10,423 nt of DNA. Source: Lachnospiraceae bacterium (GTDB taxonomy: Bacteria; Bacillota; Clostridia; Lachnospirales; Lachnospiraceae). Made by a program: the position numbers and the translations under genes. The stretch is from positions 304 through 10,726 of the forward strand of contig JAJBTR010000143.1 in NCBI GenBank assembly GCA_020860745.1, read 5' to 3'. Below, in pieces: positions 1 to 6,637 of this stretch; position 1 is the stretch's first letter; every line of letters begins with the position of its first letter. Below the pieces are notes generated by a model, which saw nothing but the letters and a program-made list of their open reading frames with translations, was not told the origin of the DNA and ran no database searches.

Positions 1-24
1 TGTCTGCACTATATTTAACGGAAA

Positions 25-204
25 TTAAAAGGATTCCCGCTCTAAAACGACCTTACACTGCTTTTTGAAGCATGCGATTCCATATTTAAGAATTTTGTGC
101 ATATCATCTTCTTTCAATTCAGCGGTATAATTATTTTTATTGATCTGATCCAGGGCCTCCATACATGCCGCATCAAGATCCCCGCCCTCTGCATATTTTT
201 TCAA
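25..204 (-). pseudogene. C-terminal remnant of an AAA-ATPase-like / PD-(D/E)XK nuclease family protein
   Basis: The minus strand reads 59 codons from a TTG at 204 to a TAA at 25, with an in-frame TGA just upstream (207-205). The peptide contains DAACMEALDQI, then YTAEL, then ILKYGIACFKKQCKVVL. I recognise this as the conserved end of the large AAA-ATPase-like proteins with a C-terminal PD-(D/E)XK domain (DUF1703/PDDEXK_9) that are common in Lachnospiraceae. Full-length members run to several hundred residues. Here the ATPase and the catalytic E-x-K segment, expected just before this piece, are missing, so it should not be functional. Its first 32 bases overlap the 3' end of the oxidoreductase gene in another frame. 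A GGAG lies a few bases before the TTG, so translation as a small peptide is conceivable but not favoured. The family assignment is from memory of the motif. Confidence 0.6.
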
Positions 205-1294
205 TCAGCTCCTTTGTCATTGGTTCCGGTATCCTGCAGGTCGAGGCAACGCGCTCAAAGCAGCCGGATTCTGCACTTTTCTCCATGGAAAGAATCGTGT
301 CGAGCACATGAAAAGCAAGTTCTTTTCCGGCGCGGTTCGGGCGCCCGCACTCGATCGCATCCGCCATCTCCGCGACGCCGATCCCCCTGCCGTTATCCGG
401 AAGCGGATACTCACAGGGAAGTACAATGCGTTCTACCGGAGAAGTGAAGCTTTCCGGCTGCGGCGTCAGAATGGCCTCCCCGGTAAACTCATTCATGTTC
501 GGTACGCTGATCATGCCCTTTGTACCGTAGATATGAAAATAGCCAAGGTCGGGAATCAGACTTTCCCCGTTGATGGAAAATGTGCCGGTCACCCCGCTCT
601 CCGTCTCAAGGATTGCTTCCACCTGAGACTCATTCCGATATTCATACTCTTTTCCGAAATCAGGGCTCTCCGGAATACAGTTAACTCTTTTAACTGACCG
701 GTTTTTGTAAACCGCCATCACCCGGCCGATCGGTCCCAGCAGATTGACCAGACCGGTCAGAAAATATACGCCGTAGTCCTGACAGACGCCGCCGCCCGGC
801 TCCCGCAAAAAGAGGGCAAAGCTCGCCAGCAGATCAATGCAGCGCGTCGCCTGGATCTGAAATGAGGTAACCTCGCCGATTTTTCCCTCCTCGATTGCCT
901 TTTTGACTGCCTGAAACGCGGGAGACAGAAAAGTGTCCGGCGCGGATCCCAGATAAAGACCCTTCTCATCGGCAAGCGCCACCAGGTCTTTCGCCTGTTC
1001 CAGCGTGATCGTCATGGTTTTTTCTGTGTAAACATGCTTTCCGGCCAGAAGCGCCCGGCGGATGATAGAATAATGCTCCGCCGCGCCGGTCAGAACCAAT
1101 ACCATCTCAATCTGAGGATCAGACAGGATTTCCTCCAGCGTCATCGCCCGGATGCCGAATTCCTCCGCTTTTGCCTGCGCGTGCTCCGGGTGTCTGGCAC
1201 AACAGGAAATCACCTCCGTGTTGCAAAAAACCTGTGTCATATTGTGGAGATAAATTCCGCTGATATCTCCCGCTCCAATCACTGCAATTTTCAT
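173..1294 (-). CDS. Gfo/Idh/MocA family NAD(P)-dependent oxidoreductase
   Basis: This 373-residue protein is a cytoplasmic dehydrogenase of the Gfo/Idh/MocA family, which usually oxidises or reduces sugars, inositols or related polyols. The N-terminus is a Rossmann fold: the dinucleotide loop GAGDISG is at residues 7-13, and EKTMTITLEQA near 91-101 sits where the family has its EKP motif (here EKT). The C-terminal alpha/beta domain includes GGGVCQDYGVYF (167-178), matching the usual GGG-x3-D-x-G segment, but a Tyr stands where many members have a catalytic His. Length is typical (330-390). The ATG at 1294 has AGGAG six bases upstream (1301-1305). It lies 89 bp after the small membrane-protein gene and could be co-transcribed with it, though no link to histidine synthesis is apparent. 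The substrate cannot be told from the sequence. A foreign remnant abuts its stop codon. Confidence 0.88.
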   Translation of the reverse strand: MKIAVIGAGDISGIYLHNMTQVFCNTEVISCCARHPEHAQAKAEEFGIRAMTLEEILSDPQIEMVLVLTGAAEHYSIIRRALLAGKHVYTEKTMTITLEQAKDLVALADEKGLYLGSAPDTFLSPAFQAVKKAIEEGKIGEVTSFQIQATRCIDLLASFALFLREPGGGVCQDYGVYFLTGLVNLLGPIGRVMAVYKNRSVKRVNCIPESPDFGKEYEYRNESQVEAILETESGVTGTFSINGESLIPDLGYFHIYGTKGMISVPNMNEFTGEAILTPQPESFTSPVERIVLPCEYPLPDNGRGIGVAEMADAIECGRPNRAGKELAFHVLDTILSMEKSAESGCFERVASTCRIPEPMTKELIEKICRGRGS

Positions 1295-1383
1295 AGTCTT
1301 CTCCTAACCCGGATAAACCGGAATAGAAATTTTGCCATTCTGCGCAAAAAATCGTTTGTAAGCACCTGAAAGTATGCTACGCC

Positions 1384-1713
1384 TTACTCCCCCTCAAACA
1401 CAGATACCGCATCGGACAAACGCGGAAAAGAATCCGGAAGAGCAATGTTTCCTGCGATTTTATCCTGAATCGCCTCCGCGTCAATCCCCCGGTAACTCCA
1501 GCCCGTTGCCCGAAGCAGGAAAAATCCGGCAAAAAGCAGGACCGCCAGGAACAGTCTCACTTTAAAAAAACTTCGCGGCACTTTTTCTTCTGCTTCCGCC
1601 TCTCTGTCATAAAATTCCCGGCCGCCGCGTTTCCCGGATGGCTCCTCCATACCAAAACTGTTCCTCGCCTGCTCCACATACTGCTTTCTGTCGTAATACC
1701 GCTGCTGATCCAT
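1384..1713 (-). CDS. Small single-span membrane protein of unknown function
   Basis: I do not recognise this 109-residue protein. Residues 1-50 are hydrophilic and rich in Arg, Lys, Glu, Gln and Tyr. A single hydrophobic segment spans about 52-69 (RLFLAVLLFAGFFLLRATGW region), followed by about 40 residues ending in acidic FEGE. The basic residues before the segment (GKRGGR, PRSFFKVR) suggest an N-in, C-out bitopic protein by the positive-inside rule; it is not a cleavable signal peptide, since the segment starts too late. The ATG at 1713 is chosen over one at 1746 because GGAGG (1721-1725) sits seven bases upstream. It follows hisI after 188 bp and precedes the oxidoreductase by 89 bp. The good ribosome site, the coherent transmembrane segment and the absence of an opposing gene make it likely real. 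Function is unknown. Confidence 0.7.
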   Translation of the reverse strand: MDQQRYYDRKQYVEQARNSFGMEEPSGKRGGREFYDREAEAEEKVPRSFFKVRLFLAVLLFAGFFLLRATGWSYRGIDAEAIQDKIAGNIALPDSFPRLSDAVSVFEGE

Positions 1714-1901
1714 AGGATTCCCTCCACTTTTATCATCCAGGAACACTTTGAGCCCCGTATCTTCATGAGGTCATAGCCAAAGCTCCTTACAATATGATGA
1801 TATGAATTTCGGCGGAAGGTATGACTGCCATCGTCTGTGGTATCTCACAGTCAATTCTTCCGGCGTCTGCATCAGGCAGAATCTGCTGCAGCCAATACTA
1901 T

Positions 1902-2270
1902 TCAGGCAAGCTCCGTGTAAAAGCAGCTCCGGTTTCCCGTGTGGCAGGCCGCGCCGACCTGAACGATTCTCGCCAGAATCGTATCCCGGTCACAGTCAAT
2001 GTTCAGAGATCTGACATACTGGAAATGACCGGATGTCAGCCCTTTTACCCACAGCTCGTTCCGGCTCCTGCTGTAATAGGTCATCAGACCGGTCTCAAGG
2101 GTTTTCTGATAAGCTTCCTCGTTCATATAGGCGAGCATCAGCACCTCGTCATTCTGATCATCCTGGACAATGACCGGAATCATGCCGTCCGCATTCAGCT
2201 TAAACGAAGTCCACTTCAGGGAAGCTGTCAGAGGCCGCACCATGCTGCTGTCGAATTGTTTTTTTTCCAT
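1902..2270 (-). CDS. hisI: Phosphoribosyl-AMP cyclohydrolase (monofunctional HisI)
   Basis: HisI opens the adenine ring of phosphoribosyl-AMP to give ProFAR, the third step of histidine synthesis, in the cytoplasm. The 122-residue protein carries the family signatures [19 protein letters not shown] (metal-binding aspartates and a Cys) and [10 protein letters not shown] (zinc cysteine and substrate contacts). Length fits a stand-alone PRA-CH domain. Many Firmicutes have a HisIE fusion of about 210 residues, but here a TGA follows ...SCFYTELA and no pyrophosphohydrolase domain continues in any frame, so HisE must be encoded elsewhere. The ATG at 2270 begins one base after the hisB stop, which suggests translational coupling. 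The nearest purine-rich ribosome site (AAAGG) is 11 bases away and weak. An ATG at 2318 would extend the protein into hisB and adds no recognisable sequence. Confidence 0.95.
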   Translation of the reverse strand: MEKKQFDSSMVRPLTASLKWTSFKLNADGMIPVIVQDDQNDEVLMLAYMNEEAYQKTLETGLMTYYSRSRNELWVKGLTSGHFQYVRSLNIDCDRDTILARIVQVGAACHTGNRSCFYTELA

Positions 2271-2271
2271 T

Positions 2272-2865
2272 TTATAAACTGCCTTTCGTCGATAATACAT
2301 CTGCAATGCGGGGGTCAAAGGAAACCGCCTCGTCCAGAGCTTTTCCGAACGCCTTAAACAGCGCCTCGATCATATGATGGGCGTTTCCCCCCGACAGCAC
2401 TTTCAGATGCAGGTTCATCCCCGCGGAATAGGAAACCGCGTAGAAAAACTCCCGCACCATCTCCGTATCCATATCTCCCGTTTTTTCAACCGGAAACTCC
2501 GCGTCCATGACGAAATACGGTCTGCCGGAGAGATCGACCGCACACAGGACAAGCGTCTCATCCATGGGGAGAATCATACTCCCAAAGCGGCGGATGCCTT
2601 TTTTATCACCGATTGCCTCGCGGATAGCCGTACCCAGGACAATGCCGGTATCCTCAATGGTATGGTGGCAATCCACCTCCAGGTCGCCCTTCACGCTGAC
2701 CTCCATATCAAAAAAACCGTGCCTTGTAAATCCGGAAAGCATATGGTCGAAAAAACCGACCCCTGTTGCAATCTCCTGCTTTCCGCTTCCGTCCAGATTG
2801 ATTGCCAGGCGGATGTCTGTCTCATTTGTCTTCCTGGTTATCTCCGCTTTTCTTTCCCTGCTCAT
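2272..2865 (-). CDS. hisB: Imidazoleglycerol-phosphate dehydratase
   Basis: HisB dehydrates imidazole glycerol phosphate to imidazole acetol phosphate, using manganese. The 197-residue length matches the monofunctional enzyme, without the phosphatase domain fused in enterobacteria. Visible signatures are GVGFFDHML near residue 35, the metal-binding [10 protein letters not shown] near 65, and the second His pair [13 protein letters not shown] near 165. The N-terminal [16 protein letters not shown] is the usual start of clostridial HisB. The ATG at 2865 has GGAG six bases upstream (2872-2875); an ATG at 2928 would add 21 residues not typical of the family. It lies 75 bp after hisD and one base before hisI, within one operon. 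Confidence 0.97.
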   Translation of the reverse strand: MSRERKAEITRKTNETDIRLAINLDGSGKQEIATGVGFFDHMLSGFTRHGFFDMEVSVKGDLEVDCHHTIEDTGIVLGTAIREAIGDKKGIRRFGSMILPMDETLVLCAVDLSGRPYFVMDAEFPVEKTGDMDTEMVREFFYAVSYSAGMNLHLKVLSGGNAHHMIEALFKAFGKALDEAVSFDPRIADVLSTKGSL

Positions 2866-2940
2866 AGTAAACTCCATTCTTTTCCGGTTATGGATTTTTT
2901 TACCTGTTTCCCTTTGCAACGCTATCATAATGATTACAAT

Positions 2941-4239
2941 CTACGCTTCATCCTCGAATCGCACCAGCACAGAGTTTGCGTGCGCTGTCAGCTGCTCATT
3001 CTTCGCAAACATGGCGATATCCTGATAGACATTCTGCAACGCCTCTTTCGAGTAAGAGATAATGCTGGATTTTTTGATAAAATCATCCACCGACAGCGGG
3101 GAGAAAAACCGGGCTGTCTGATTCGTGGGCAGCACATGGTTCGGACCCGCAAAGTAATCTCCCAGCGGCTCGCTGCTGTACTCACCGATAAAAATAGCGC
3201 CGGCATTTTTGATCTTTGTCATCACCTCAAACGCATTGGCCGTCACAATCTCCAGATGTTCGGATGCAATCTCATTGGCAGTCTCAATTGCCGTATCCAG
3301 ATCCGGTGCGATCAGAATATATCCGTAGTTTTCAAGAGACTTCTCAATAATCGCTTTCCGGGAAAGCGCAGCGGTAAACCGGTCCACCTCCTCGGACACT
3401 TGCTTTGCCAGCGTCTCGCTGGTGGTAATCAGAATTGCGGAAGCAAGCTCGTCATGCTCCGCCTGGGACAGCAGATCCGCCGCCACATAACGGGGGTTGG
3501 CCGTCTCATCCGCCAGCACCAGGATTTCGCTTGGGCCTGCAATGGAATCGATACTTACATAGCCAAACACCGCTTTTTTTGCCAGCGCCACGTAGATATT
3601 GCCTGGTCCCACGATCTTGTCCACTTTCGGAATACTCTCCGTGCCGAACGCCATGGCCGCGATCGCCTGCGCTCCGCCCACCTTAAAGACACGGTCCACA
3701 CCGGCTTCTCTGGCTGCCACCAGTGTCGCGGGGTTTACCTTTCCCTCTCTGCTGCAGGGGGTCGTCATAATGATCTCCTCCACGCCCGCCACCTTTGCCG
3801 GAATAATATTCATCAGCACGGAGGAAGGATAGGCCGCTTTTCCGCCCGGCACATAAACACCCGCTTTTGCGATCGGGGTCACCTTCTGTCCCAGCATCGT
3901 GCCGGGGATGGAACTGTCAAACCAGCTGTACTGTCTTTGTTTTTCGTGATAAATCCGGATGTTCTCCTTTGCCCGGCGCATGACTTCCAACAGCTCCGGC
4001 TCCACCAGTGCGTAGGCCTCATCCACCTCCGCCTGCGTCACCTCCACGGTTTTCCCTGTCAGCTTCGCCCCGTCAAATTTTTCCGTATAATCAAACACTG
4101 CCGCATCCCGCTGTGCTCTTACATCCGCGATGATCGCGTTGACGCTCTCCTCATATTGCGTATAATTGTTCGGGCTGCGTTTCAGCAGGTCAGATAACAG
4201 ATTGTCAATTGTCTCTTTTGTCAGATTTAAAATTCGCAT
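2941..4239 (-). CDS. hisD: Histidinol dehydrogenase
   Basis: HisD performs the last two NAD-dependent oxidations, histidinol to histidinal to histidine, as a cytoplasmic zinc homodimer. The 432-residue protein has the family length and motifs: GVYVPGGKAAYPSS near 127, KVGGAQAIAAMAFGT near 186, VGPGNIYVALAKK near 210, IAGPSEILVLAD near 233 and the ASEHLEI catalytic block near 325. Gln259, His262, Asp361 and His420 fall where the zinc ligands of the well-studied enterobacterial enzyme lie, and Glu327/His328 match the catalytic acid-base pair, so the enzyme should be active. The ATG at 4239 is preferred to one at 4269: GGGAG (4248-4252) precedes it by eight bases and MRILNLT is a family-like beginning. 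It is preceded by a 165-bp gap after hisG and followed by hisB. Confidence 0.98.
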   Translation of the reverse strand: MRILNLTKETIDNLLSDLLKRSPNNYTQYEESVNAIIADVRAQRDAAVFDYTEKFDGAKLTGKTVEVTQAEVDEAYALVEPELLEVMRRAKENIRIYHEKQRQYSWFDSSIPGTMLGQKVTPIAKAGVYVPGGKAAYPSSVLMNIIPAKVAGVEEIIMTTPCSREGKVNPATLVAAREAGVDRVFKVGGAQAIAAMAFGTESIPKVDKIVGPGNIYVALAKKAVFGYVSIDSIAGPSEILVLADETANPRYVAADLLSQAEHDELASAILITTSETLAKQVSEEVDRFTAALSRKAIIEKSLENYGYILIAPDLDTAIETANEIASEHLEIVTANAFEVMTKIKNAGAIFIGEYSSEPLGDYFAGPNHVLPTNQTARFFSPLSVDDFIKKSSIISYSKEALQNVYQDIAMFAKNEQLTAHANSVLVRFEDEA

Positions 4240-4342
4240 GATGCATTCTCCCATCTGTGTTGTCTGCATATACTTTCAGATTTTTCTTTGTACCATAATA
4301 CGGATTCATACGTATCTCAAAGCAATCGTGAATTTCCCTCCA

Positions 4343-4397
4343 GGATAGTCAGCAGTCTCCTGCTCCTGACACAGATATACAGGTATCAGCGCTATCC
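4343..4397 (-). other. Possible RNA hairpin in the hisG-hisD intergenic region
   Basis: The 165-bp gap between hisG and hisD contains a possible stem on the transcript. GTCA-GGA-GCAG, a GAGA loop and CTGCTGAC (4370-4348) form eight pairs with a three-base bulge. GGATAG (4397-4392) and CTATCC (4348-4343) could form an alternative outer stem. No U-run follows, so it is not a rho-independent terminator. A role in processing or in tuning hisD expression is only a guess, and chance folding is possible. Confidence 0.3.
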
Positions 4398-4404
4398 CCA
4401 CCGG

Positions 4405-5061
4405 TTACACTGTTGTATTTTTCTCTGTAATTACCCTCCGCAGACCAGATATCAGGTTCTGAATCCGCTTCTGTTCCAGTTTCATGCTCACCGGATTTAC
4501 CACAACCCGGGCGGAAAGGGGGCACACTTCCTCCAGAACCATCAGGCCGTTTTCCTTCAACGTAGATCCCGTCTCCACGATATCCACGATCACATCCGAG
4601 AGACCTACGATCGGTCCCAGCTCCACGGAGCCGTTTAATTTAATGATCTCCACCGTCTGATGCTTTTTATTGTAAAAATAATCCTTCGCGATCTTCGGAT
4701 ACTTGGTCGCCACCCGGATCTGTTCATGGTGCTGCAAAAGTTCTCCGGACGATTCCGGCCCACAGACACACATCCGGCAGGCGCCGAAACCCAAATCCAG
4801 CACTTCATAAATGTTTCGTCCTTCCTCCAGAATCGTATCCCGTCCGACAACGCCGATGTCTGCGGCGCCGTACTCCACGTAAGTGGGGACATCCGGTCCT
4901 TTGGCAAGGAAAAACCGCAGCTTTCGCTCTTCGTTTACAAAAATCAGCTTCCGTGTATCCTTATCCTTCATTTCCTCACAGGTGATGCCGATCTCTTCAA
5001 ACAGTTTTAATGTCGTTTTCGCGAGACGGCCTTTCCCCAGTGCAAACGTTAAATATCTCAT
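4405..5061 (-). CDS. hisG: ATP phosphoribosyltransferase catalytic subunit, short form
   Basis: HisG joins ATP and PRPP to give phosphoribosyl-ATP, the committed and feedback-controlled first step of histidine synthesis. At 218 residues this is the short form (HisG-S), which lacks the C-terminal histidine-binding domain and needs HisZ; hisZ is indeed the preceding gene. Motifs are FALGKGRLA near the N-terminus, FLAKGPDVPTYVEYGAADIG, and LNGSVELGP followed by the PRPP-binding loop DIVETGSTLKENGL. I prefer the ATG at 5061, because MRYLTFALGKGR is the usual start; GAGGG lies about 14 bases upstream, rather far. An ATG at 5082 would add seven residues but has no ribosome site of its own. The wide gap to hisZ holds direct repeats that may affect the HisZ to HisG ratio. 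Confidence 0.96.
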   Translation of the reverse strand: MRYLTFALGKGRLAKTTLKLFEEIGITCEEMKDKDTRKLIFVNEERKLRFFLAKGPDVPTYVEYGAADIGVVGRDTILEEGRNIYEVLDLGFGACRMCVCGPESSGELLQHHEQIRVATKYPKIAKDYFYNKKHQTVEIIKLNGSVELGPIVGLSDVIVDIVETGSTLKENGLMVLEEVCPLSARVVVNPVSMKLEQKRIQNLISGLRRVITEKNTTV

Positions 5062-5152
5062 CTTTGTATTCCAATCCCTCATTTTTTATTACCGTTAAGT
5101 ATAGTCAGCCAAAAAATCTTACCGTATGATGATACCTGCGGATTGCGGCACA

Positions 5153-5225
5153 GCATAAGTTCGATTACGCAAATTCAGGATTTGCTGCTTTGCATAAGTT
5201 CGATTACGCAAATTCAAAATTTGCT
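5153..5225 (-). repeat. Two 34-bp direct repeats with competing hairpins between hisZ and hisG
   Basis: Copies at 5192-5225 and 5153-5186 (39-bp period) differ only at two adjacent bases (GG versus AA on the plus strand). Within each, the change lies in the loop or stem end of a hairpin that stays intact: GCAAATT-TTG-AATTTGC at 5224-5208 and GCAAAT-CCTGA-ATTTGC at 5185-5169 (minus-strand reading). On the transcript a second stem, TTTGCGTAA, six-base loop, TTATGCAAA (5212-5189), has a G-U pair that would be an A-C mismatch on the other strand, pointing to a minus-strand RNA structure. The two stems share bases and exclude each other. No U-run follows. It may be a dispersed intergenic repeat or an mRNA processing element; two copies do not make a CRISPR array. 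Confidence 0.75.
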
Positions 5226-5246
5226 ATCTCACTTATATCTCACTTA
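5225..5246. repeat. 11-bp perfect tandem duplication
   Basis: TATCTCACTTA occurs twice in direct succession (5225-5235 and 5236-5246, plus strand), immediately beside the 34-bp repeats and 26 bp after the hisZ stop. It is a simple duplication; no binding protein is suggested by the sequence. Confidence 0.8.
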
Positions 5247-5272
5247 GATCTTATACCACAATCCTCAAAACA

Positions 5273-6460
5273 TCATATGTAGTATACAATATCCTGCACA
5301 TGGAACTGCTCCGCATACTTCTGGTATGTCTCCTCCGTATTTGCCTCATTCAGGGGCATCATCTCCACATTCTCCCCCTGCCGGCGCAGCACAAGAGCAT
5401 CCCGGATCGCGTCCGCGTGTCTTTCCTCTTTATATACAAACCACTTTGTCCTGTTTTCAAAGGGAATCCGTATATTCTGCCGCCGCAACGCGCTCATCAG
5501 CTGCTCCACCACAACGGCAAATCCGATAGCCGGTGCTGATTTACCGAAAGCGCTCAGCAGATTGTCATAGCGGCCGCCCTTTACCACAGCCTCGCCGCTC
5601 CCGAAAGTGTAAGCGGAAAAAATAATACCGGTATAATAGTGCAGGTTGGAAACCATCGCCATCTCATAGAAAACATACTGCTCCACACCGTAAATGCGAA
5701 GAAGATCCTCCAGCTGCTCCAGACGATTCAGCGCGCCGTAAATTTTCGGATAATCCACCGCTTTTTCTTTGGCCTCCTGCAGCTTCACTTTCGTCAGCAT
5801 CACATCTTTTAAGAGGCCAAACAGCCAGGTCAGATTTTCCTCCAGCTCCGCATGGGCGATCAGGTCTTCCACCCCGTAAAAATTGCGGTTTAACAGAAAT
5901 TCCCGAATCTGGTTTTCGGTATCCTCCCCCAGATGGGACGCTTCAAACAACCCCTCCAGGAAATCCACATGTCCCACACTCACCTGAAACTCTTTCAGGC
6001 CTGCGCTCAGAAGAAGCTGTACCGCAAGTGCAATCATTTCCGCATCCGCCTCCACAGAAGCATCACCGATATACTCCGCCCCCGACTGTGTCGTCTCTTT
6101 TAACAGTCCCTGATAGCTGCTGTTATTGATAAATGTGCTTCCCGTGTAACAGAAACGAACGGGAACGTCGTCATCCATATAATACTTGGATGCACAGCGT
6201 GCGATGGACGGCGTGATATCGGGCCGCAGAACAAGCGTGTTTCCCTCCCGGTCAAAAAATTTGTACAGATCCTTTGACGGCGTCGTCCCGATCTCTTTCC
6301 CGAAAATATCAAAAAATTCAAACGTCGGCGTCTGAATCGGATGATATCCGTAGGATTTCAATACCGTATGTATTCTGTTCTCCAATACAAACTTTCTCTC
6401 ACATTCATCACTGTATATATCGCGCACGCCTTCCGGCGTGTGTAATAACTGGTTTGCCAT
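5273..6460 (-). CDS. hisZ: ATP phosphoribosyltransferase regulatory subunit
   Basis: HisZ is a catalytically inactive paralogue of histidyl-tRNA synthetase that binds short HisG in a hetero-octamer and confers activity and histidine feedback. The 395-residue protein begins MANQLLHTPEGVRDIY and shows class II synthetase-like motifs: VLRPDITPSIAR near 77-88, ETTQSGAEYIG near 122-132, and GGRYDNLL near 295. The C-terminus (about 335-395) is a short alpha/beta region, not a full anticodon-binding domain, and the length is below the roughly 420 of true HisRS. A nearby hisG of short form confirms the call. The ATG at 6460 has a very strong site, GAGGGAGG at 6466-6473, five bases upstream; an ATG at 6478 lies upstream of that site and is rejected. 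It is the first gene of the his operon, behind its own promoter and operator. Confidence 0.96.
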   Translation of the reverse strand: MANQLLHTPEGVRDIYSDECERKFVLENRIHTVLKSYGYHPIQTPTFEFFDIFGKEIGTTPSKDLYKFFDREGNTLVLRPDITPSIARCASKYYMDDDVPVRFCYTGSTFINNSSYQGLLKETTQSGAEYIGDASVEADAEMIALAVQLLLSAGLKEFQVSVGHVDFLEGLFEASHLGEDTENQIREFLLNRNFYGVEDLIAHAELEENLTWLFGLLKDVMLTKVKLQEAKEKAVDYPKIYGALNRLEQLEDLLRIYGVEQYVFYEMAMVSNLHYYTGIIFSAYTFGSGEAVVKGGRYDNLLSAFGKSAPAIGFAVVVEQLMSALRRQNIRIPFENRTKWFVYKEERHADAIRDALVLRRQGENVEMMPLNEANTEETYQKYAEQFHVQDIVYYI

Positions 6461-6465
6461 GAAAA

Positions 6466-6473
6466 CCTCCCTC
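6466..6473 (-). promoter_or_regulatory. Strong ribosome-binding site of hisZ
   Basis: GAGGGAGG on the minus strand, five bases before the ATG at 6460. It decides against the in-frame ATG at 6478, which would place the site inside the coding region. Confidence 0.85.
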
Positions 6474-6504
6474 AGCAAATATTTTCGTGCTTTAGTGTAT
6501 TAAC

Positions 6505-6522
6505 GTGCTACTATAGTAGCAC
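6505..6522. promoter_or_regulatory. Perfect 18-bp palindrome, probable operator of the his operon
   Basis: GTGCTACTATAGTAGCAC is identical to its own reverse complement. It lies from about +8 to +25 relative to the predicted start site of the hisZ promoter, a typical place for a repressor to block transcription. A further half-site-like CGTGCT occurs at 6486-6491, 18 bp from the matching CGTGCT at 6504-6509. TrpR-family HisR (YerC) repressors are known to control his genes in Firmicutes, and CTA/TAG-containing half-sites suit that family, but the identity of the binding protein is inference. The RNA could also form a 7-bp stem with a UAUA loop. Confidence 0.7.
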
Positions 6523-6535
6523 AGGAAACATCGCT

Positions 6536-6564
6536 ATTATATTTCACAAAATCTGATATGCCAA
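6536..6564 (-). promoter_or_regulatory. Sigma-A type promoter of the his operon
   Basis: On the minus strand, TTGGCA (6564-6559) is separated by 17 bases from a consensus TATAAT (6541-6536). The predicted start is near 6529, leaving a leader of about 70 bases before the hisZ ATG. It sits in the gap after the PBP stop, so the his genes form their own unit. No T-box or leader-peptide attenuator was seen in the leader. Confidence 0.8.
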
Positions 6565-6637
6565 GCGGTTTCTTCACACATAAGACAGCACCACTAAAAA
6601 CGATCCCAATGCAAAATACTCTGTCTCACATCCGGCG

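Noticed and set aside
1309..1321. CCGG-TTTAT-CCGG stem upstream of the oxidoreductase as a terminator or operator
   Set aside because: Only four pairs, no U-run, and it is next to the ribosome site; most likely chance.
1714..1901. A hisE domain or another gene between hisI and the small membrane protein
   Set aside because: After the hisI stop the same frame meets another stop within about ten codons, and no frame shows PRA-pyrophosphohydrolase residues. Only a weak 5-bp stem (CTGTG/CACAG) is seen.
2374..4197. A 607-codon open frame on the plus strand, antisense to hisB and hisD
   Set aside because: It lies opposite two genes with clear catalytic motifs, its translation is rich in His, Arg, Cys and Leu with no domain, and it spans the hisD-hisB junction. 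It is a codon-usage shadow.
5083..5125. A separate promoter for hisG (TATACT or TAATAA as -10)
   Set aside because: No acceptable -35 lies at 16-18 bases; the best pairing (TTGGCT with TAATAA) has a 15-base spacer and would start transcription almost at the ribosome site.
5153..5225. CRISPR array
   Set aside because: Only two copies, a 5-bp gap between them and no cas genes.
6461..6637. T-box or histidine attenuator leader for the his operon
   Set aside because: The leader is only about 70 bases, lacks the T-box core (UGGNACC-like) and has no run of His codons or terminator hairpin.
6590..6637. Rho-independent terminator after the PBP gene
   Set aside because: There is a TTTTT near 6597-6601 on the minus strand, but I found no stable GC-rich stem directly before it.
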